This document shows, piece by piece, positions 17,810-25,855 of a stretch of DNA of 64,000 nt. The DNA comes from Croceibacterium soli (lineage in GTDB: Bacteria > Pseudomonadota > Alphaproteobacteria > Sphingomonadales > Sphingomonadaceae): contig NZ_WTYK01000006.1 in assembly GCF_009828065.1 (NCBI RefSeq), positions 1 through 64,000 on the forward strand, written 5' to 3'. Position numbers and translations under genes: made by a program. The notes beneath the pieces were generated by a model. It was not told the origin of the DNA. It was given only the letters and a program-made list of their open reading frames with translations, and ran no database searches. The number at the start of each line of letters is the position of its first letter. Positions within the stretch are counted from its first letter, which is position 1.

Positions 17810-18427
17810 TTGTTCACCGGCATCGTCACCGCCATCGGCACAATCGAACAGCGCGAGGAGCACGGCGACTTGCGCCTGCGGATCGCGTGCCCGTTCGATC
17901 CGGAGAAGATCGCCATCGGCGCCTCGATCGCCTGTTCGGGCGTGTGCCTGACTGTCGTCGAGCGCGGCGGCCAGGCGGGCGACGCCTGGTTCGCGGTGGA
18001 CATTTCGGGCGAAACGCTCTCGCGCACTGCCCGGGATACCTGGGCCGAAGGCGCGGCGATCAATCTGGAGCCTTCGCTGAAAGTCGGCGACGAGCTTGGC
18101 GGCCACATCGTCTCCGGCCATGTCGACGCCGTCGGCACGATCGTCCGCAGGGCGCAGGAGGATCACTCGATCCGCCTGGCGATCGAAGCGCCGCAGGACC
18201 TGGCGCCGTTCATCGCCTCCAAGGGATCGATCGCGGTCGACGGCGTCTCGCTGACGGTGAACGAAGTCGAGGACCTGCCCGGCGGAGCGGTGCGCTTCGG
18301 GGTCAACCTGATCCCGCACACCGCCGAAGTGACGACGCTCGGCGCCCTGGCCGAAGGGGATCAGGTCAACCTGGAGATCGATACCGTCGCGCGTTATCTC
18401 AAGCGGCTGGAAAGCCTGCGCGGATGA
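17810..18427 (+). CDS. ribE: riboflavin synthase, alpha subunit
   Basis: 205-aa enzyme that makes riboflavin from two 6,7-dimethyl-8-ribityllumazine molecules. The two lumazine-binding barrels are visible: FTGIVTAIGTI at the N-terminus and HIVSGHVDAVGTIV at about residue 99, each followed by a Cys/Ser-Gly-Val-x-L-T-V strand (SGVCLTVVE; DGVSLTVNEVE). The family almost always begins MFTGIV, so a TTG start at 17810 is chosen, one base after the ribD stop. No FMN riboswitch is seen upstream. ribBA and ribH are not in this window. Confidence 0.95.
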   Translation: MFTGIVTAIGTIEQREEHGDLRLRIACPFDPEKIAIGASIACSGVCLTVVERGGQAGDAWFAVDISGETLSRTARDTWAEGAAINLEPSLKVGDELGGHIVSGHVDAVGTIVRRAQEDHSIRLAIEAPQDLAPFIASKGSIAVDGVSLTVNEVEDLPGGAVRFGVNLIPHTAEVTTLGALAEGDQVNLEIDTVARYLKRLESLRG

Positions 18428-18489
18428 CGCCGACCTTCCACCCAGACGTAGAAACTCGCCCCCTGGGCTGAAGCAGCGAACCGGCTCCA

Positions 18490-19638
18490 ATGCACACCAC
18501 CGAAGGGCGGCGCCCCGCGTCCGCCCGGCCTCGATCACTCGCTGCGCGGCTGCTGGCGATCGTCCTGCCACTGGCCCTGCTCGGCGCGTGCTCCGAGCCG
18601 GCGCCCGAAAGGAAGGACCCGGAGGTCCGCGCAGCCCTGGAGGAAGGCCGCGAGCGGGCCAAAGCCAGCGCCCGCGAGCCTCGCACCCCGGCTGAGAAGG
18701 CGCTGCATGAGGAGATCCGCGCGCTCGGCAAGAGCTTCGACGGCGAGATCGGCCTGGCTGTGCGCGACGTCGCAAGCGGCTGGACCGCGCACTACGAAGG
18801 CAACGACCGCTTCCCGCAGCAGAGCGTCAGCAAGCTCTGGGTCGCCATCGCGGCGATGACGCTGGTCGATCGCGGCAAGCTGGACCTGAAGCAGGAAGTC
18901 ACCCTGACGCGGGAGGACCTGACGCTGTTCCACCAGCCGCTGCGCGCGCTGGCGCTGCGGCCGCAAGGCTACACCACCACGCTCGAGGACCTGCTGGTCA
19001 AGGCGATCACCCGCAGCGACAACACCGCGAACGATTACCTGCTGCGGCGCGTGGGTGGCCCTAACGCCGTCAGGACCGTCCTGGCGGAGCTGGGAATCGC
19101 CGGCGTCCGCTTCGGGCCCGGCGAGCGGATCATGCAGAGCGAGATCGCGGGCCTGGAATGGCGCCCGGAGTATTCGCTGGAGCGCAAGTTCTACGACGCG
19201 CGGGACCAGGTTCCCCCCGCCGTCCGCCGCGCGGCGTTCGAGGCCTATATCGCCGACCCGGTCGACGGCGCGACGCCGATCGGGATGGTCGACGCGCTGG
19301 CCCGGCTGCAGAAGGGGCAGCTTCTCTCCCCCGCCTCGACCGCGCAGCTCCTCGGCATCTTGGAGCAGACCCGCAGCGGCGCGCAGCGGCTCAAGGGCGG
19401 CCTGCCGCCGGGCTGGACGATCGGCCACAAGACAGGCACCGGGCAGGAATACGAAGGCATGCAGGCCGGATACAACGACGTAGGCATCCTCACCGCGCCA
19501 TCCGGCCGGACTTACGCCGTGGCGGTGCTGATGGGCCGTGCCAGCCAGCCGCAGCCGGTACGCCGCGCGCTGATGCACGCGCTCGTCCGCGTCATCGCAG
19601 AATACGAGCAGGCGGCGGGGCGGAGCGCCGCGCCGTAG
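18490..19638 (+). CDS. class A beta-lactamase-like serine hydrolase, lipoprotein
   Basis: 382-aa protein with a signal peptide and lipobox (LLGAC, Cys34). The penicillin-binding serine-hydrolase motifs are S-V-S-K (Ser112), SDN (176-178) and HKTGTG (KTG 314-316), in class A order. The spacing from SDN to KTG is longer than in classical class A enzymes because of an insertion around residues 222-255, and no clear ExxLN omega-loop is found. It may therefore be a divergent lactamase or a related peptidase. The N-terminal linker (about residues 38-75) is charged. It follows ribE by 62 bp on the same strand. Confidence 0.85.
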   Translation: MHTTEGRRPASARPRSLAARLLAIVLPLALLGACSEPAPERKDPEVRAALEEGRERAKASAREPRTPAEKALHEEIRALGKSFDGEIGLAVRDVASGWTAHYEGNDRFPQQSVSKLWVAIAAMTLVDRGKLDLKQEVTLTREDLTLFHQPLRALALRPQGYTTTLEDLLVKAITRSDNTANDYLLRRVGGPNAVRTVLAELGIAGVRFGPGERIMQSEIAGLEWRPEYSLERKFYDARDQVPPAVRRAAFEAYIADPVDGATPIGMVDALARLQKGQLLSPASTAQLLGILEQTRSGAQRLKGGLPPGWTIGHKTGTGQEYEGMQAGYNDVGILTAPSGRTYAVAVLMGRASQPQPVRRALMHALVRVIAEYEQAAGRSAAP

Positions 19639-19654
19639 TTCTAGAGCACACAGA

Positions 19655-19786
19655 TCCTCCCCCTTTGGGGAGGGGAACCGCCCGCGCAGCGGGTGGTGGA
19701 GGGGGCGCCGCCTGGAGGAACGCTAGAGCCGGGCCTGGCCCCCTCCGTCAGCGCTTCGCGCTGCCACCTCCCCCAGAGGGGGAGGA
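19655..19786. repeat. 132-bp palindromic element, 'TCCTCCCC...GGGGGAGGA' family, copy 2
   Basis: Same block order as the element at 10186-10319: TCCTCCCCCTTTGGGGAGG at the left, GCGGGTGGTGGAGGGGGCG inside, and the CTCCCCCAGAGGGGGAGGA hairpin at the right. It sits immediately after the beta-lactamase-like gene and before a convergent small gene. Confidence 0.88.
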
Positions 19787-19807
19787 TTTGGCAACCGGAA
19801 CGTGCGC

Positions 19808-20068
19808 CTAAACGGCCGCCATACGTCCTGCCATGATCGGCACGTGGGAGGTCGATCGCGACCTTCTCAGGCGGGCCGAGAACTGCTGGTTGCGGCGGGC
19901 TATCCCATCGAGGCGCAAGTGCTCGCGGTAGGCCACGACATGCGCGAGCGGGGCGCCGCTGAAGAACATCATCTCGGCGGCGGTTGCCATCTGGCAATCG
20001 TCGGCACCGCGGATCGCGCGATTGCCCGCGTCACTCTGGAACGATCGCCGAAAATCCTGGATGTCCAT
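19808..20068 (-). CDS. small hypothetical protein
   Basis: 86-aa basic protein, family not recognised. The N-terminal two-thirds (MDIQDFRRSFQSDAGNRAIR, AEMMFFSGAPLAHVVAYREHL, RRNQQFSARLRR) looks like a genuine helical domain with a mixed composition. A GAGGGGG ribosome site precedes the ATG at 20068. No transmembrane segment or signal is seen. It could be a conserved sphingomonad protein; evidence is limited to composition and the ribosome site. Confidence 0.45.
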   Translation of the reverse strand: MDIQDFRRSFQSDAGNRAIRGADDCQMATAAEMMFFSGAPLAHVVAYREHLRLDGIARRNQQFSARLRRSRSTSHVPIMAGRMAAV

Positions 20069-20169
20069 GCGCTTTCAGCCCCCTCAGCGGGCCAAGGCAT
20101 AACGGGGATCGGGCCGCCAAGGCAAACGGGTTAACTACGATTCAGCGGCCTCTCCACCGGTGCGGAGCG

Positions 20170-20715
20170 TCACCTGGCGGCGAGCGGACCGCCGGCGAAA
20201 TCCTCGCGCGAGATGGCGTAGATCACGTGCAGGACCGGCCGCCCTGCCCGGTCGGTCACGAACGTCTCGCCGGTCAGCTTGCCGCCGATGTTGGCCATGG
20301 CCTTGCGCGAAATCACGTTGTCCGCGCCGACGCGGAAGATCACCCGCGCCACGTTCTCGAACGCGTGCTCGAGCATCAGCCGCTTGAATTCCGCGTTGTA
20401 GCCGCGCCCCCAGAACGCGCGGGCGAGGAACGACCAGCCGATCTCGACACTCGCGCCGTTCGCGGGATCGTATTCCTGGAAGCGCGAGGAACCGATCACC
20501 GTACCGCTGCCTTTGTCGACGATCGCCAGGGCGCCGCCTTTCGCCAGGGCATCCTCGAAGAACGCGCGGAACACCGGCTCCTGCCAGCGGTCGTGCGCCG
20601 GGTGCAGCGCCCACAGCTCGGGATCGGAAGCGACTGCGAAAAGCGCCTCCCAATCATCGGGCCGGACCGGCCTCAGCAGCAGCCGCTCCCCTTCGAGGAC
20701 CGGCTGCCTGTCCAT
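20170..20715 (-). CDS. GNAT family N-acetyltransferase (RimJ/RimL type)
   Basis: 181-aa acyl-CoA-dependent acetyltransferase. It opens with the RimJ/RimL pattern GERLLLRPVRPDDWEALFAVASDPELWAL, has IGSSRFQEYDPANGASVEIGWSFLAR in the middle and the acetyl-CoA-binding GRGYNAEFKRLMLEHAF, then VGADNVISRKAMANIG. The acceptor is unknown. It ends a unit headed by the aminotransferase (4-bp gap), so it may be translated from the same message. Confidence 0.9.
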   Translation of the reverse strand: MDRQPVLEGERLLLRPVRPDDWEALFAVASDPELWALHPAHDRWQEPVFRAFFEDALAKGGALAIVDKGSGTVIGSSRFQEYDPANGASVEIGWSFLARAFWGRGYNAEFKRLMLEHAFENVARVIFRVGADNVISRKAMANIGGKLTGETFVTDRAGRPVLHVIYAISREDFAGGPLAAR

Positions 20716-20719
20716 CGGC

Positions 20720-21895
20720 TCAGCCGGCCACCGCCGCGATCGCCGCGGTGAACTTGGGGATGTTGTCGGTGGTCAGCCCGGCGATGTTGATGCGCCCCGA
20801 TCCGGCCATGTATATGCCGTAGTCGGCCCGCAGCGCCTCGATTTGCTCCTTGGACAGCGGCAGCATGGCGAACATGCCGCTCTGACGGGCGAGCGGCGCC
20901 AGGTCGACGCTGCCGAGCTGCCCTGCGCCGGCCAGCGCTTCGCGCACCTGGCGAATGCGCGTGCGCATCTGCTCGAGCTCCGCCAGCCACCGCGCGGTCA
21001 GGTCCGCGTCGCGCAGCACCAGCCGCACTGCAGCGGCGCCGTGATCCGGCGGCATGGACCAGGCCGCGCGGGCCAGCGCGTGGCCGTTCGACAGGATCCG
21101 CTCGATGTCGCCTGCATCCTTCCCCAGCACGTAAAGCGCGCCGACGCGGTCGCGGTAGAGGCCGAAGTTCTTGTCGCAGCTCTGGGCGATCATCGCCTCG
21201 GGCACGGCATCGACCAGCTTGCGTACGCCGTAAGCGTCCTCGTCCATGCCGTAGCCGAGACCCTGGTAGGCGAGATCGACGATCGGCAGGACGGGACTGT
21301 CGGCGAGAATGGCGACGATTTCGTCCCACTGATCGGGAGTGTAGTCGATCCCGGTGGGATTGTGGCAGGCGCCGTGGAGCATCACGGCATCGCCCTCGCC
21401 CGCACCGGCAAGCGCTGCCTTGAGCGCCGCGAAGTCCGGAGTCCCGTCCTCGGCCGCGTGGTTGAACCCGGCCAGCTCGAGCCCGAGATCCTTGACGATC
21501 TGGGCGTGGTTCGGCCAGCTCGGCGTGCCCATCAGCACCCGCGTGACGCCGGCCTTCTTCGCCAGCGCCAGGGCCAGGCGCACGGCGCCGGTGCCGCCGG
21601 GGGTCTGCATCCCGTCGATCCGGCCGCCGCGCGTGGGATTGCTGCCGAAGACATAGGGCATCAGGGAATGGACGAAGCCCATGTCGCCTTCCGGGCCGAG
21701 GTAGGCCTTGGTGTCCTGCTCGGCGACGAGCTTACGCTCAGCCGCCTTGATCGCCTCGAAGACCGGCGTTGCGCCGTCCCCGGTGCGATAGACGCCGACG
21801 CCGAGGTCGATCTTGTCGGCGCGCGGGTCCGCGTCGTGGAGCTTGATGAGCGCGAGCAGCGCGTCGGCGGGCTGTTGTTCGAGTCTGTCCAGCAT
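20720..21895 (-). CDS. aspartate/aromatic amino acid aminotransferase, class I PLP-dependent
   Basis: 391-aa aminotransferase of the AspC/TyrB subfamily (the eukaryotic-like Ia group). Landmarks are KIDLGVGVYRTGDGATPVF near the N-terminus, TPGGTGAVRLAL, HGACHNPTGID and the PLP lysine in SCDKNFGLYRDRVGAL (about residue 245), and a C-terminal block containing SGRINIAGL. It would transfer amino groups from aspartate or aromatic amino acids to 2-oxoglutarate in the cytoplasm. The ATG at 21895 is preferred to an upstream start because it gives the standard N-terminus MLDRLEQQPADALL. Confidence 0.93.
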   Translation of the reverse strand: MLDRLEQQPADALLALIKLHDADPRADKIDLGVGVYRTGDGATPVFEAIKAAERKLVAEQDTKAYLGPEGDMGFVHSLMPYVFGSNPTRGGRIDGMQTPGGTGAVRLALALAKKAGVTRVLMGTPSWPNHAQIVKDLGLELAGFNHAAEDGTPDFAALKAALAGAGEGDAVMLHGACHNPTGIDYTPDQWDEIVAILADSPVLPIVDLAYQGLGYGMDEDAYGVRKLVDAVPEAMIAQSCDKNFGLYRDRVGALYVLGKDAGDIERILSNGHALARAAWSMPPDHGAAAVRLVLRDADLTARWLAELEQMRTRIRQVREALAGAGQLGSVDLAPLARQSGMFAMLPLSKEQIEALRADYGIYMAGSGRINIAGLTTDNIPKFTAAIAAVAG

Positions 21896-21971
21896 GGCGG
21901 CGGCTTTGCCGAGCACGCCGCCGCCTATCAAGAGCCAATCGAGCGATTCGGCCGGAAGATTTGCTGTCGCT

Positions 21972-22778
21972 TCAGAAAGGCAGCCAGCGCTGCTCCTTCG
22001 AAAACTTCATGTAGCCGGCATTGATGCCGAGCCGCAGGCCGGCGCCGACGCGGATCGGGATCAGCACGACATCGCCCTTGCGCATGTAGCTCGCGGTCAT
22101 CCCGCCAACGACATAGGCGTCGCCGCTGCCGGCCGGATAGCGCTCGTAGAGCTCCTCGGTATCGTAGAGGTTGTAGACCAGGACGAACGTGTTGGCCGCA
22201 TTGGCGCCGAGATCGAAGCCGATCGACGGACCCGTCCAGTAGACCGGCTTCTGCCCTTCGACTTTGTGGTAGAGCGTGCCCGAACCGTAGCGCACGCCGA
22301 GCGCGATTGCGCCGCCCGCCTCGCGGCCGACGATGTAGCCGTTGGGCTCGCCCTGCTTGCTCAGCAGGTCCTCGATCATCCGCGCGAGGCCTTCCGCGCC
22401 TTTGCCGAACAGGCCTTCGGCCGCGCCGATCAGGTCGTCCTGCTTGTAAGTATCGCCTTGCGCCGCCGCGACGCCCGGCTGCTCCGAAGCCTGCGTCGCC
22501 GCGACCGAGGGAGCGGAACTGGTGACGACCGGCTCGGCATAAGCCGGTGCGGGCGGGTTCGCGGGCGCCGGGTCCTGCCAGGCGGTCGAGGGGGCGGGCT
22601 GAGGCTGGGCCTGCGGCTGCGGCTGTGCGAGATCCCCGTCGATCGCCATGCCCTGGTCCGGGTCGATCGTCTGAATGGATTGCGCAGCGAGAGGCGTGGT
22701 GCCGGCCGCGGCGGCGAAAATGAGCGCGACGCCGATGAGCCGGCGGCGGCAGGTTGCGGCAAGTTCGATCATCATCAT
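21972..22778 (-). CDS. EipA/DUF1134 family envelope protein
   Basis: 268-aa exported protein. A signal peptide ends around PLAAQ, then a low-complexity Q/P/A-rich region (about residues 40-95) leads to the DUF1134 domain. The domain includes DLIGAAEGLFGKGAEGLARMIEDLL, GYIVGREAGGAIALGVRYGSG, YWTGPSIGFDLGANA and the end block VGAGLRLGINAGYMKFS. In Brucella and Caulobacter this family (EipA) is periplasmic and supports envelope integrity. The start is the first of three adjacent ATG codons at 22778. The gene lies upstream of the aminotransferase on the same strand. Confidence 0.9.
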   Translation of the reverse strand: MMMIELAATCRRRLIGVALIFAAAAGTTPLAAQSIQTIDPDQGMAIDGDLAQPQPQAQPQPAPSTAWQDPAPANPPAPAYAEPVVTSSAPSVAATQASEQPGVAAAQGDTYKQDDLIGAAEGLFGKGAEGLARMIEDLLSKQGEPNGYIVGREAGGAIALGVRYGSGTLYHKVEGQKPVYWTGPSIGFDLGANAANTFVLVYNLYDTEELYERYPAGSGDAYVVGGMTASYMRKGDVVLIPIRVGAGLRLGINAGYMKFSKEQRWLPF

Positions 22779-22911
22779 GTTTTCCCGTCCGTCCAAGCGG
22801 AGCTGTCCCCCGCGAGAAGAGTCCTTTGGCGCTGAAGCAGCAATGAATGGGCGGCGAGGCGAATCCGATTTGCGGTGAATCGAGTCCGCGCAAATCCGGC
22901 GCCAGCCCCAC

Positions 22912-22940
22912 TTGTCGCCGCCGATACCCCCCGCTATAGG
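22912..22940 (+). promoter_or_regulatory. candidate housekeeping promoter of tRNA-Ser
   Basis: A -35-like TTGTCG at 22912-22917 and a -10-like TATAGG at 22935-22940 are separated by 17 bp and end 23 bp before the tRNA. Spacing is ideal and both boxes are partial matches to the sigma-70-type consensus. Confidence 0.45.
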
Positions 22941-22963
22941 CCCCGCTTCGCCGCCGCGAAGCC

Positions 22964-23056
22964 GGAGACGTGGGTGAGTGGCTGAAACCACCGGTTTGCT
23001 AAACCGGCATACGGGTAAATCCTGTATCGAGGGTTCGAATCCCTCCGTCTCCGCCA
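22964..23056 (+). tRNA. tRNA-Ser (anticodon GCT)
   Basis: Acceptor stem GGAGACG pairs with CGTCTCC at 23046-23052. The anticodon stem ACCGG/CCGGC frames TTGCTAA with anticodon GCT at 22998-23000 (reads AGC/AGU). A long variable arm (CATACGGGTAAATCCTGTATC) marks a class II serine tRNA, and the T-loop is GGTTCGAATCC. The 3' CCA is encoded (23054-23056). No integrase or att-like duplication is seen beside it. Confidence 0.98.
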
Positions 23057-23094
23057 CGGCATGCATTGCCCTCGCATGCCGGCCATCAGTTCAC

Positions 23095-24750
23095 TCAGAG
23101 GCTTGGTACCGCACCGCCAGGGTCGGTGTCCGCATTCGGAGCGCGCCGGCGGCGGAGGCGGGAGGTCAGGGGGAGGTCGCGCAGGACCTCATGGGCGCAG
23201 TTGTGCCCCGGTGCGCCGGTGACGCCGCCGCCGGGGTGGGTGCCCGCGCCGCACATGTACAGCCCGCCCAGCGGTCCGCGGTAGCTGCCGTGGCCGAGCA
23301 CGGGGCGCGCCGACCAGAGTTGATCGAGCGACATGTTGCCGTGCATGATGTCGCCGCCGACGAGGCCGAACTTCCGTTCGAGACCCTTTGGGCTGAGGAT
23401 CTGCCGGCCCAGGATCGACGCACGGAAACCCGGGGCGTGGGCTTCGACGGTGTCGACGATCGTGTCGGCGGCCTTGTCCTGCTCCTCGTCCCAGTCGCGG
23501 CCGTCGGGCAGCACGGGGGCGAACTGCTGGCAGAACAGGCTGGCCACGTGGCGGCCGGGCGGCGCGAGGGAGTCGTCCACCGTCGACGGTATCAGCATCT
23601 CGACGATCGGCCGCTGCGACCAGCCATCGCGTTTCGCATCCAGGAACGCGCGGTCCATGTAGTCCAGCGTCGGGGCCAGGATGATGCCGGACCGGTGGTG
23701 CTCGCCCGGCTCCGGCAGGCAGGTGAACCGCGGCAGTTCGGCCAGCGCGACGTTCATGCGGAAAGTGCCGGAGCCGGCCTGGAAGCCCTTGATGCGGCGG
23801 CGGAACTCGGGCTCGAGATCGCCGGGGGCGAACATCCGCTCGTAGAGGAGCTTGGGCCCGACGTTGGCGATCACCCGGGGCGCGGCAATCTCCTCGCCGC
23901 TTTCCAGCCGCACGCCGGCGACTTTGCCGCCATCCACCAGCACTTGCGCGACCGGGCTTTCGAGGCTGATCTCGACGCCATGATCGCGGCACACCTTGGC
24001 CATGATCTGGGTGATCGCGCCCATTCCGCCGACCGAGTGACCCCAGGCGCCCTTCTTGCCGTTGACCTCTCCGAACACGTGGTGGAGCAGCACGTAAGCC
24101 GAACCCGGTGTGTCGGGCGAAGCGTAGTTGCCGACCACCGCGTCGAAGCCGAAAGCGGCCTTCACGGCATCGCTTTCGAACCACGAGTCGAGAAAGGCAC
24201 GCGCCGACTTGGTGAACAGGTCCAGGACATCGCGCTTCTCCGCCAGCGAGAGGCCGGCGAGCGCGCGGCCTTGCGTCACCCCGTCGATCAGCGTGCGCAG
24301 GCCCTCTCCGATGTTCGGCGGCGCCTTCAGCGCAAGGCCGCGCAGCACCTCGGCAACCGTTTCGAGCGCCTCGTAGTAGCCGGGCAGCGCTTCTGCATCG
24401 CGCTCCGAGAACTCGCGGAACTCGGCCTGGGTCCGCTCCAGTCCGCCGCCGAGCTTGAGATAGCGGCCGTCCTCCTGCGGAAGGAAGTTGGAGATCGGCC
24501 GCTCGATCACCCTGTAGCCGTGCTCCACCAGCCGCATGTCGCGGATGACCTTGGGCTGCAGCAGGCTGACCGTGTAGCTGGCCACCGAGTTGCGGAAGCC
24601 GGGGTGGAACTCCTCGGTCACCGCCGCGCCGCCAACGAGATCCCGCCGCTCCAGGATGCGCACCTTCTGTCCCGCGCGGGCGAGATAGAACGCGCAGACC
24701 AGTCCGTTATGCCCGCCGCCGATGATCAGGGCGTCGTAAGCCCTGGTCAT
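23095..24750 (-). CDS. NAD(P)/FAD-dependent oxidoreductase, PYROXD2/phytoene-desaturase-like
   Basis: 551-aa flavoprotein of the CrtI-like amine-oxidase superfamily. The N-terminal Rossmann motif is DALIIGGGHNGLVCAFYLARAG, followed by ERRDLVGGAAVTEEFHPGF. The central part has VGGMGAITQIMA, and the C-terminal FAD-binding block reads LYMCGAGTHPGGGVTGAPGHN. This pattern matches the PYROXD2-like branch, whose substrates are mostly unknown. The ATG at 24750 overlaps the stop of an upstream 68-codon Rieske dioxygenase fragment (ATGA), so expression probably depends on the transcription and translation signals of that fragment. Confidence 0.9.
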   Translation of the reverse strand: MTRAYDALIIGGGHNGLVCAFYLARAGQKVRILERRDLVGGAAVTEEFHPGFRNSVASYTVSLLQPKVIRDMRLVEHGYRVIERPISNFLPQEDGRYLKLGGGLERTQAEFREFSERDAEALPGYYEALETVAEVLRGLALKAPPNIGEGLRTLIDGVTQGRALAGLSLAEKRDVLDLFTKSARAFLDSWFESDAVKAAFGFDAVVGNYASPDTPGSAYVLLHHVFGEVNGKKGAWGHSVGGMGAITQIMAKVCRDHGVEISLESPVAQVLVDGGKVAGVRLESGEEIAAPRVIANVGPKLLYERMFAPGDLEPEFRRRIKGFQAGSGTFRMNVALAELPRFTCLPEPGEHHRSGIILAPTLDYMDRAFLDAKRDGWSQRPIVEMLIPSTVDDSLAPPGRHVASLFCQQFAPVLPDGRDWDEEQDKAADTIVDTVEAHAPGFRASILGRQILSPKGLERKFGLVGGDIMHGNMSLDQLWSARPVLGHGSYRGPLGGLYMCGAGTHPGGGVTGAPGHNCAHEVLRDLPLTSRLRRRRAPNADTDPGGAVPSL

Positions 24751-24953
24751 CGCCGGCTCCACCCGGCGGTATTCTTCCAGTTGACATCGCGCGGACACAG
24801 GGTGCTTTCGTGGCACACCCCCACCTGCCAGGCCCGCGCGAACACGCGCTTCTTCTCGAGCTCGAAAAACTCGGCACCGCAGTCCGTCCATGCAGGCAGG
24901 CGCCAGCCGTCCTGCAGGTCGAAGTCCTGTATCGGATCGAGCTGCGTTGCCAT
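24747..24953 (-). pseudogene. truncated Rieske aromatic dioxygenase alpha subunit (N-terminal fragment)
   Basis: 68-aa reading frame whose first ~50 residues (PIQDFDLQDGWRLPAWT, then FFELEKKRVFARAWQ, VCHES) match the start of ring-hydroxylating dioxygenase alpha subunits. The Rieske CxH...CxxH motif that should come next is absent: the frame stops at a TGA overlapping the oxidoreductase start. A strong ribosome site (GGGGAGGAG) precedes the ATG at 24953, so the fragment is probably still translated and couples translation to the next gene. Best explained as a deletion scar. Confidence 0.75.
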
Positions 24954-25137
24954 CGAGTGCTCCTCCCCTGCCTGCACCATAGCGGTCGGTGGCGGCCTTG
25001 ACAGCCCGCCTGTGCACAGCGGCAAACCAGCCAGCATCGGCACGAGGCTGAGCCCACTGGCGTCGTTCGCGATGGCCTGAACGAGCGCATCCCGCTGCGC
25101 AATCTCGGGCCGGGTGTGACTTACTACCGGACCGTGC

Positions 25138-25548
25138 TCACCGCGCTCGCGTCGCGCTAACGTTCTTCCAAGGCAGCACACCGCCGGTCCATAGCGCCAG
25201 CCATATGAGAACGGGCTGCATCAGCAGGCGGGGAACGTGGTACGCCAGGCCCAGCCCGCCGTCCGCGCGGTCGAGATCGATCAGCATGTGGTTCACGTTG
25301 GCCGGCCAGACGCAGAGCGCATAAAGGGCAAGGCCGATCGCGCCTGCGCGGCGCAAGCGCGGCTCCCACGGCTGGGCCAGAGCCACGGCACCGAGCAGTT
25401 CGGCGATGCCGGTAAGCTTCACCACTTGCTCGGCGAACGGCACGAACCCCTCGACGATCCGCACGAACGGCTCCGGGGCGACCAGGTGCAAGGCGCCGGC
25501 GATCGCGTATGACAGGGCGAGCAGCCAGCGCAGGGCGACGCGGATCAC
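25138..25548 (-). CDS. DoxX family membrane protein
   Basis: 136-aa protein with four predicted transmembrane helices: RWLLALSYAIAGALHLV, TGIAELLGAVAL, GAIGLALYALCVWPANVNHML and LLMQPVLIWLALW. The HLVAPEPFVRIVEGFVP segment and NVNHM are typical of DoxX-like proteins related to thiosulfate:quinone oxidoreductase DoxD. The role here is unknown. It lies 184 bp upstream of the Rieske fragment on the same strand; that gap shows no recognisable gene. Confidence 0.85.
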   Translation of the reverse strand: MIRVALRWLLALSYAIAGALHLVAPEPFVRIVEGFVPFAEQVVKLTGIAELLGAVALAQPWEPRLRRAGAIGLALYALCVWPANVNHMLIDLDRADGGLGLAYHVPRLLMQPVLIWLALWTGGVLPWKNVSATRAR

Positions 25549-25608
25549 GGCACGGGCCGGTCGCTGAGGTGCCTCACCGGCGGCGGCTATACCGCACGGA
25601 GCCGCAGG

Positions 25609-25752
25609 TCACTGGTATCCGCCTTCCCGCTCGCGCTCTTCCGCAGCCTTCTTCTGCGCCTCGATCATGCTGTCGTGCTCTTGCTTCCCGCTCGAAGGCT
25701 GCTCCTTCTGCGGATCCTTCTGCCGATCGCCGCCTTGCTCATCCCGCTGCAT
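25609..25752 (-). CDS. small hydrophilic disordered protein (47 aa)
   Basis: 47-aa highly charged protein (MQRDEQGGDRQKDPQKEQPS..., ending REREGGYQ) with no hydrophobic segment. An AAGGAGAAATACC ribosome site directly precedes the ATG at 25752. A promoter-like GGAAC-N17-GTT, resembling the alphaproteobacterial general stress sigma factor EcfG consensus, lies 26 bp upstream. Function unknown; the composition recalls small stress-associated proteins. Confidence 0.6.
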   Translation of the reverse strand: MQRDEQGGDRQKDPQKEQPSSGKQEHDSMIEAQKKAAEEREREGGYQ

Positions 25753-25777
25753 GGTATTTCTCCTTGGCTGACCGACC

Positions 25778-25802
25778 AACCGCCCGTGGGAAGGCGGGTT
25801 CC
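25778..25802 (-). promoter_or_regulatory. candidate EcfG-type stress promoter
   Basis: On the minus strand, GGAAC at 25802-25798 and GTT at 25780-25778 are separated by 17 nt, which fits the EcfG pattern GGAAC-N16/17-(C)GTT except that the base before GTT is G. It would start transcription about 20 nt before the 47-aa gene. Confidence 0.4.
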
Positions 25803-25855
25803 TTGCTGGACCGACAGCGCGCGGGTCCGTGCGGGCATCGTGCAACCGGGCCGCA

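Noticed and set aside
17600-17812. FMN riboswitch upstream of the riboflavin genes
   Set aside because: ribD and ribE overlap or adjoin their neighbours, leaving no room for a leader, and no conserved riboswitch sequence was recognised.
22964-25000. Genomic island integrated at the tRNA-Ser gene
   Set aside because: No integrase, no repeated tRNA 3' end and no change of base composition are seen downstream. The Rieske fragment is better explained by a local deletion.
24954-25137. Possible gene remnant upstream of the Rieske fragment
   Set aside because: A continuous open frame exists but no family resemblance could be recognised, so it is left as intergenic.
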